Part shown: one piece after another, positions 61,606 through 64,000 of the stretch
Numbering within the stretch: the first letter of the stretch is position 1
Layout: each line of letters starts with the position of its first letter
Origin: Echinicola arenosa
GTDB taxonomy: Bacteria; Bacteroidota; Bacteroidia; Cytophagales; Cyclobacteriaceae
Length of the DNA: 64,000 bases
NCBI RefSeq assembly: GCF_014841125.1
Contig: NZ_JACYTQ010000010.1
Coordinates: forward strand, 1-64,000
Direction: 5' to 3'
The notes under the pieces: model-generated
Database searches by the model: none
Seen by the model: the letters and a program-made list of their open reading frames with translations, nothing else
Told to the model about the DNA's origin: nothing
Program-made: the position numbers and the translations under genes

Positions 61606-61639
61606 AAAAGGGGCAAGAAATTGCCCCTTTTGTTTTTTT
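61606..61639 (+). terminator. Terminator after the metallopeptidase gene
   Basis: AAAAGGGGCAA and TTGCCCCTTTT form an 11-bp perfect stem with a GAAA tetraloop and are followed by GTTTTTTT. Confidence 0.92.
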
Positions 61640-61679
61640 AGGCTATATTTCTTTATTCAAAGAGATAAACCCAAACCTT

Positions 61680-62819
61680 ATGAACTTTCATCTTACCGAA
61701 GAACAAATGGCCGTTAAAGAAGCGGCCCGAGATTTTGCCAAAGCCGAATTATTACCTGGAGTAATTGATCGTGATACCCATGCCACTTTTCCAAAAGAGC
61801 AAATCCAGCTGATGGGCCAATTGGGTTTTTTGGGCATGATGGTGGATCCGAAATATAATGGAGGAGGTATGGACACCATTTCTTATGTGTTGGCCATGGA
61901 AGAGATTTCAAAAATTGATGCTTCTGCATCGGTGGCCATGTCTGTGAATAACTCATTGGTCTGCTGGGGGCTGGAAAAATACGGTTCAGAAGCCCAAAAA
62001 GAAAAGTACCTAAAGCCGTTGGCAGCTGGTGAAGTGTTAGGAGCATTTTGCCTATCTGAACCAGAAGCAGGTTCTGACGCCACTTCCCAAAGGACCATTG
62101 CTGAAGATAAAGGAGATTATTACCTCATCAACGGTACCAAAAACTGGATCACTAATGGTTCTACAGCCAGTGTTTACTTGGTCATCGCCCAAACAGCTCC
62201 TGAAAAAAAGCACAAAGGAATTTCTACCTTTATAGTAGAAAGGGATATGGTGGGCTTCGAAGTGGGCAAGAAGGAGGACAAGTTGGGTATTAGGGGATCT
62301 GATACGCATTCTTTGATGTTTAATGATGTTAAGGTGCCCAAGGAGAACCGAATCGGTGAGGATGGTTTTGGTTTTAGCTTTGCCATGCAGACTTTGGATG
62401 GTGGACGAATTGGGATCGCCGCGCAAGCCTTGGGAATTGCTTCAGGAGCCTATGAATTAGCTTTGGCTTATTCGAAGGAGCGTAAGACTTTTGGGAAACC
62501 CATTAGCCAGCATCAGGCCATTCAGTTTAAATTGGCTGATATGGAAACAGAGATTGAGGCAGCAAGGCTGTTGGTGATGAAAGCGGCTTGGTTGAAAGAT
62601 CAAGGAAAGGATTATGGACATGCCAGTGCAATGGCAAAATTGTACGCTTCTAAGGTAGCGATGGAAGTAACTGTAGAAGCTGTACAAATTCATGGAGGTT
62701 ATGGATTTGTCAAAGAATATCATGTGGAGAGGCTTATGAGGGATGCCAAGATCACCCAGATTTATGAGGGAACCAGTGAAATTCAGAAAATAGTTATATC
62801 CCGTAATATTTTAAGATAA
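61680..62819 (+). CDS. Acyl-CoA dehydrogenase (short/medium chain type)
   Basis: 379 aa. FAD-dependent oxidation of acyl-CoA. Typical blocks: FHLTEEQMAVKEAARDFAKAEL at the N-terminus; AFCLSEPEAGSDATSQRT and KNWITNGSTASVYLVIAQT in the beta domain; RKTFGKPISQHQAIQFKLADM; and IHGGYGFVKEYHVERLMRDAKITQIYEGTSEIQKIVI at the C-terminus, where YEGTSE carries the catalytic Glu of butyryl/medium-chain enzymes. No ETF or hydratase gene is adjacent. Confidence 0.96.
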   Translation: MNFHLTEEQMAVKEAARDFAKAELLPGVIDRDTHATFPKEQIQLMGQLGFLGMMVDPKYNGGGMDTISYVLAMEEISKIDASASVAMSVNNSLVCWGLEKYGSEAQKEKYLKPLAAGEVLGAFCLSEPEAGSDATSQRTIAEDKGDYYLINGTKNWITNGSTASVYLVIAQTAPEKKHKGISTFIVERDMVGFEVGKKEDKLGIRGSDTHSLMFNDVKVPKENRIGEDGFGFSFAMQTLDGGRIGIAAQALGIASGAYELALAYSKERKTFGKPISQHQAIQFKLADMETEIEAARLLVMKAAWLKDQGKDYGHASAMAKLYASKVAMEVTVEAVQIHGGYGFVKEYHVERLMRDAKITQIYEGTSEIQKIVISRNILR

Positions 62820-62958
62820 TAAATTTCAATACTAAAAGAATCACCTAGCCTTTATCATTTATACTATTCTTTTATTATGCTGAAACTTTTCTTTATTTTT
62901 GTTATATAAAAGTTAAAAAAATCATACTTTTACAAGTAACATACAAAAAGCGTCTGTC

Positions 62959-63891
62959 ATGGAATATTACAATAAAGTCATTGAATCCGTTGGTGTAAGG
63001 TACACGAGGGGGAACAACTATAAAGTTGAGAGACCTATAACCGTGACGGATTATATTGAACCAGAGAACTCTGTAATCCTATTGCATCAAGGATCTTTAA
63101 AATTTGGAGATGAGCAAGAATTGGTAAATGAAGGGGAGATTCTCTTCATTCCTGCGGGAAGGCCAAGCAAAGTTACCTTTGGTCCAGCCACCAAAAGGAA
63201 TGAGTCGTCCAACGATGAATTTGTAGAAAACAAGAAAAAGCACCTACAAACCATCAGTTTCAAGGACATCAAAAATGCAGAAGAGGATTGTTTGACCATC
63301 GTTACCTTTGAAGCAAAGGTGTTTGATGTGGTTAATTTTTTCAACTCATTGGGAATTCCTCCATTTATCATCCGTTTTAATGACCGATTGGCCTCTATCA
63401 TTGAGGACGTGGTCAAAGAATCAGAGCAAAATACTCCTGGAAAGGAGCGAGTGATCAAGCTTCATACCGAGTTATTAGTGGTAGAATTGGTAAGACACAT
63501 TCTTAAAAACAGGTTGTTTGTGGAAGAAATGTCTACCAACAGTACCTATTTTAAAGATCCTCGTTTGATCGATATGTTCAATTATATCAAGAAGAACATT
63601 GGTGGAGATCTTTCCAACAAGGTATTGGCGAAGGTGGCCAATGTGTCTGAAGATTATGTAGGTCAGTATTTCAAAATGCTTACCGGTATCAATCCTCAAG
63701 ATTACATTGAATACCAACGAATGGAAGCTGCAGTGGATTTGCTAAGAACTACCAAGAAAAGCATCCGGGACATCGGCAAAGAAGTAGGATACAAAGATAC
63801 GGCTTACTTCTGTCGAAGATTTAAAATGATGTACGGTTTGCCAGCTGGTAAAATGAGAAGAAGAGAATCCTTAATTAACGTTCAAGGATAA
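62959..63891 (+). CDS. AraC-family transcriptional regulator
   Basis: 310 aa. The N-terminal half is cupin-like with PENSVILLHQGSLKFGDEQELVNEGEILFIPAGRPSKVTF. The C-terminal AraC DNA-binding domain has two HTHs: NKVLAKVANVSEDYVGQYFKMLTGINPQDYIEYQRM and DIGKEVGYKDTAYFCRRFKMMYGLPAG. No operon partner; its target is unknown. The last 21 nt overlap the convergent gene at the window edge. Confidence 0.93.
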   Translation: MEYYNKVIESVGVRYTRGNNYKVERPITVTDYIEPENSVILLHQGSLKFGDEQELVNEGEILFIPAGRPSKVTFGPATKRNESSNDEFVENKKKHLQTISFKDIKNAEEDCLTIVTFEAKVFDVVNFFNSLGIPPFIIRFNDRLASIIEDVVKESEQNTPGKERVIKLHTELLVVELVRHILKNRLFVEEMSTNSTYFKDPRLIDMFNYIKKNIGGDLSNKVLAKVANVSEDYVGQYFKMLTGINPQDYIEYQRMEAAVDLLRTTKKSIRDIGKEVGYKDTAYFCRRFKMMYGLPAGKMRRRESLINVQG

Positions 63892-64000
63892 ATTATAGAC
63901 TTTCATAAAGTCAAGAACCTCGGTCAGCAGATCGGGGTTTTTTTCTACCCCATTTCCCAACACAACAATGTCCGCTCCGGCATCCCAAGCATTTCTGGCT
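63871..64000 (-). CDS. Geranylgeranylglyceryl-phosphate synthase family, C-terminus (partial)
   Basis: A minus-strand frame open to the right edge and ending in TAA at 63871-63873. It encodes ARNAWDAGADIVVLGNGVEK, then NPDLLTEVLDFMKVYNLSLNVN. The A-x-x-A-x-x-A-G-A-D-x-x-V-x-G-N segment with a following E-x-N/P is the phosphate-binding end of the PcrB/GGGP TIM barrel. Bacteroidota homologues make prenyl-glyceryl phosphates. Only the last 43 codons are in the window, so the family call is by this motif. It overlaps the AraC gene by 21 nt. Confidence 0.75.
   Translation of the reverse strand, partial: ARNAWDAGADIVVLGNGVEKNPDLLTEVLDFMKVYNLSLNVN
63916..63944 (+). terminator. Terminator of the AraC gene inside the convergent coding sequence
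   Basis: AACCTCG pairs with CGGGGTT (one G-U) around GTCAGCAGAT and is followed by seven T. The same bases encode the Glu-Lys-Asn-Pro stretch and following residues of the minus-strand gene. Confidence 0.7.

Noticed and set aside
1-64000. CRISPR array, tRNA/rRNA genes, integrase or transposase genes
   Set aside because: I looked for regularly spaced short repeats, cloverleaf-like segments with CCA ends, and recombinase motifs and found none that hold up.

Overview
The window looks like a chromosome segment of a member of the Bacteroidota, most likely a Cytophagales/Cyclobacteriaceae-type marine or soil bacterium. The evidence is a SusC/SusD pair controlled by an ECF sigma factor and FecR-type anti-sigma factor, a protein with a type IX secretion sorting tail, DUF4270, DUF4105 and DUF3127 proteins, the gene order glmS - DUF4270 - starch-synthase-like - panC - panD, the AcnB type of aconitase, and several TAnnTTTG-type -7 promoter boxes typical of this phylum. 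The genus is an inference; no rRNA or other taxonomic marker is present. I saw no tRNA, rRNA, CRISPR array, transposase or integrase gene.

Layout. 1-4.6 kb is an accessory island of small orphan genes. Each gene or gene pair starts within about 0-30 nt (about 40 nt for the last) of a short core (GTTRRRY or GTTRTGY-like). At four of the six junctions this core closes a long imperfect inverted repeat opening with a YAAC-like core (clear at 117-248, 1540-1701, 2288-2380 and 3530-3659). This is the geometry of integron attC sites and gene cassettes, but no integrase is in the window. 4.6-12.8 kb carries a serine hydrolase of the beta-lactamase fold, acnB flanked by three diverged copies of a ~100-bp repeat, a divergent HxlR regulator / SDR dehydrogenase / SnoaL-like module, a secreted glycoside-hydrolase-like protein and an unlisted 50-aa membrane peptide. 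12.8-22 kb holds mostly housekeeping genes (methyltransferase, DUF3127, MATE and MFS transporters, Pif1-like helicase, metG, a small beta-barrel protein).

22.1-24.6 kb is a second accessory patch: a PIN-domain nuclease translationally coupled to an unfamiliar 313-aa partner (toxin-antitoxin-like), followed by about 1 kb of gene-free DNA with cassette-like arms. 24.6-29 kb has small metabolic or hypothetical proteins and a secreted von Willebrand A protein with a membrane partner. 29-40 kb is a nutrient-acquisition locus: ECF sigma, FecR anti-sigma, SusC with an N-terminal STN signalling domain, SusD, a secreted calcineurin-like phosphoesterase, then a Tat-exported gluconate-2-dehydrogenase-subunit-3-like protein with a GMC flavo-oxidoreductase. 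Together they suggest regulated uptake and periplasmic dephosphorylation/oxidation of a sugar-like substrate that cannot be named from sequence.

40-64 kb is mostly core genome: SlyD-like isomerase, TerC, a lone Rieske protein, prmA, tpiA, recX, an AlbA_2 protein, uvrB, DUF4105, a T9SS cargo protein, glmS, DUF4270, starch-synthase-like, panC, panD, a flippase-like membrane protein, a YugP-type zinc peptidase, an acyl-CoA dehydrogenase, an AraC-type regulator and, running off the right edge on the minus strand, the C-terminus of a geranylgeranylglyceryl-phosphate-synthase-family gene.
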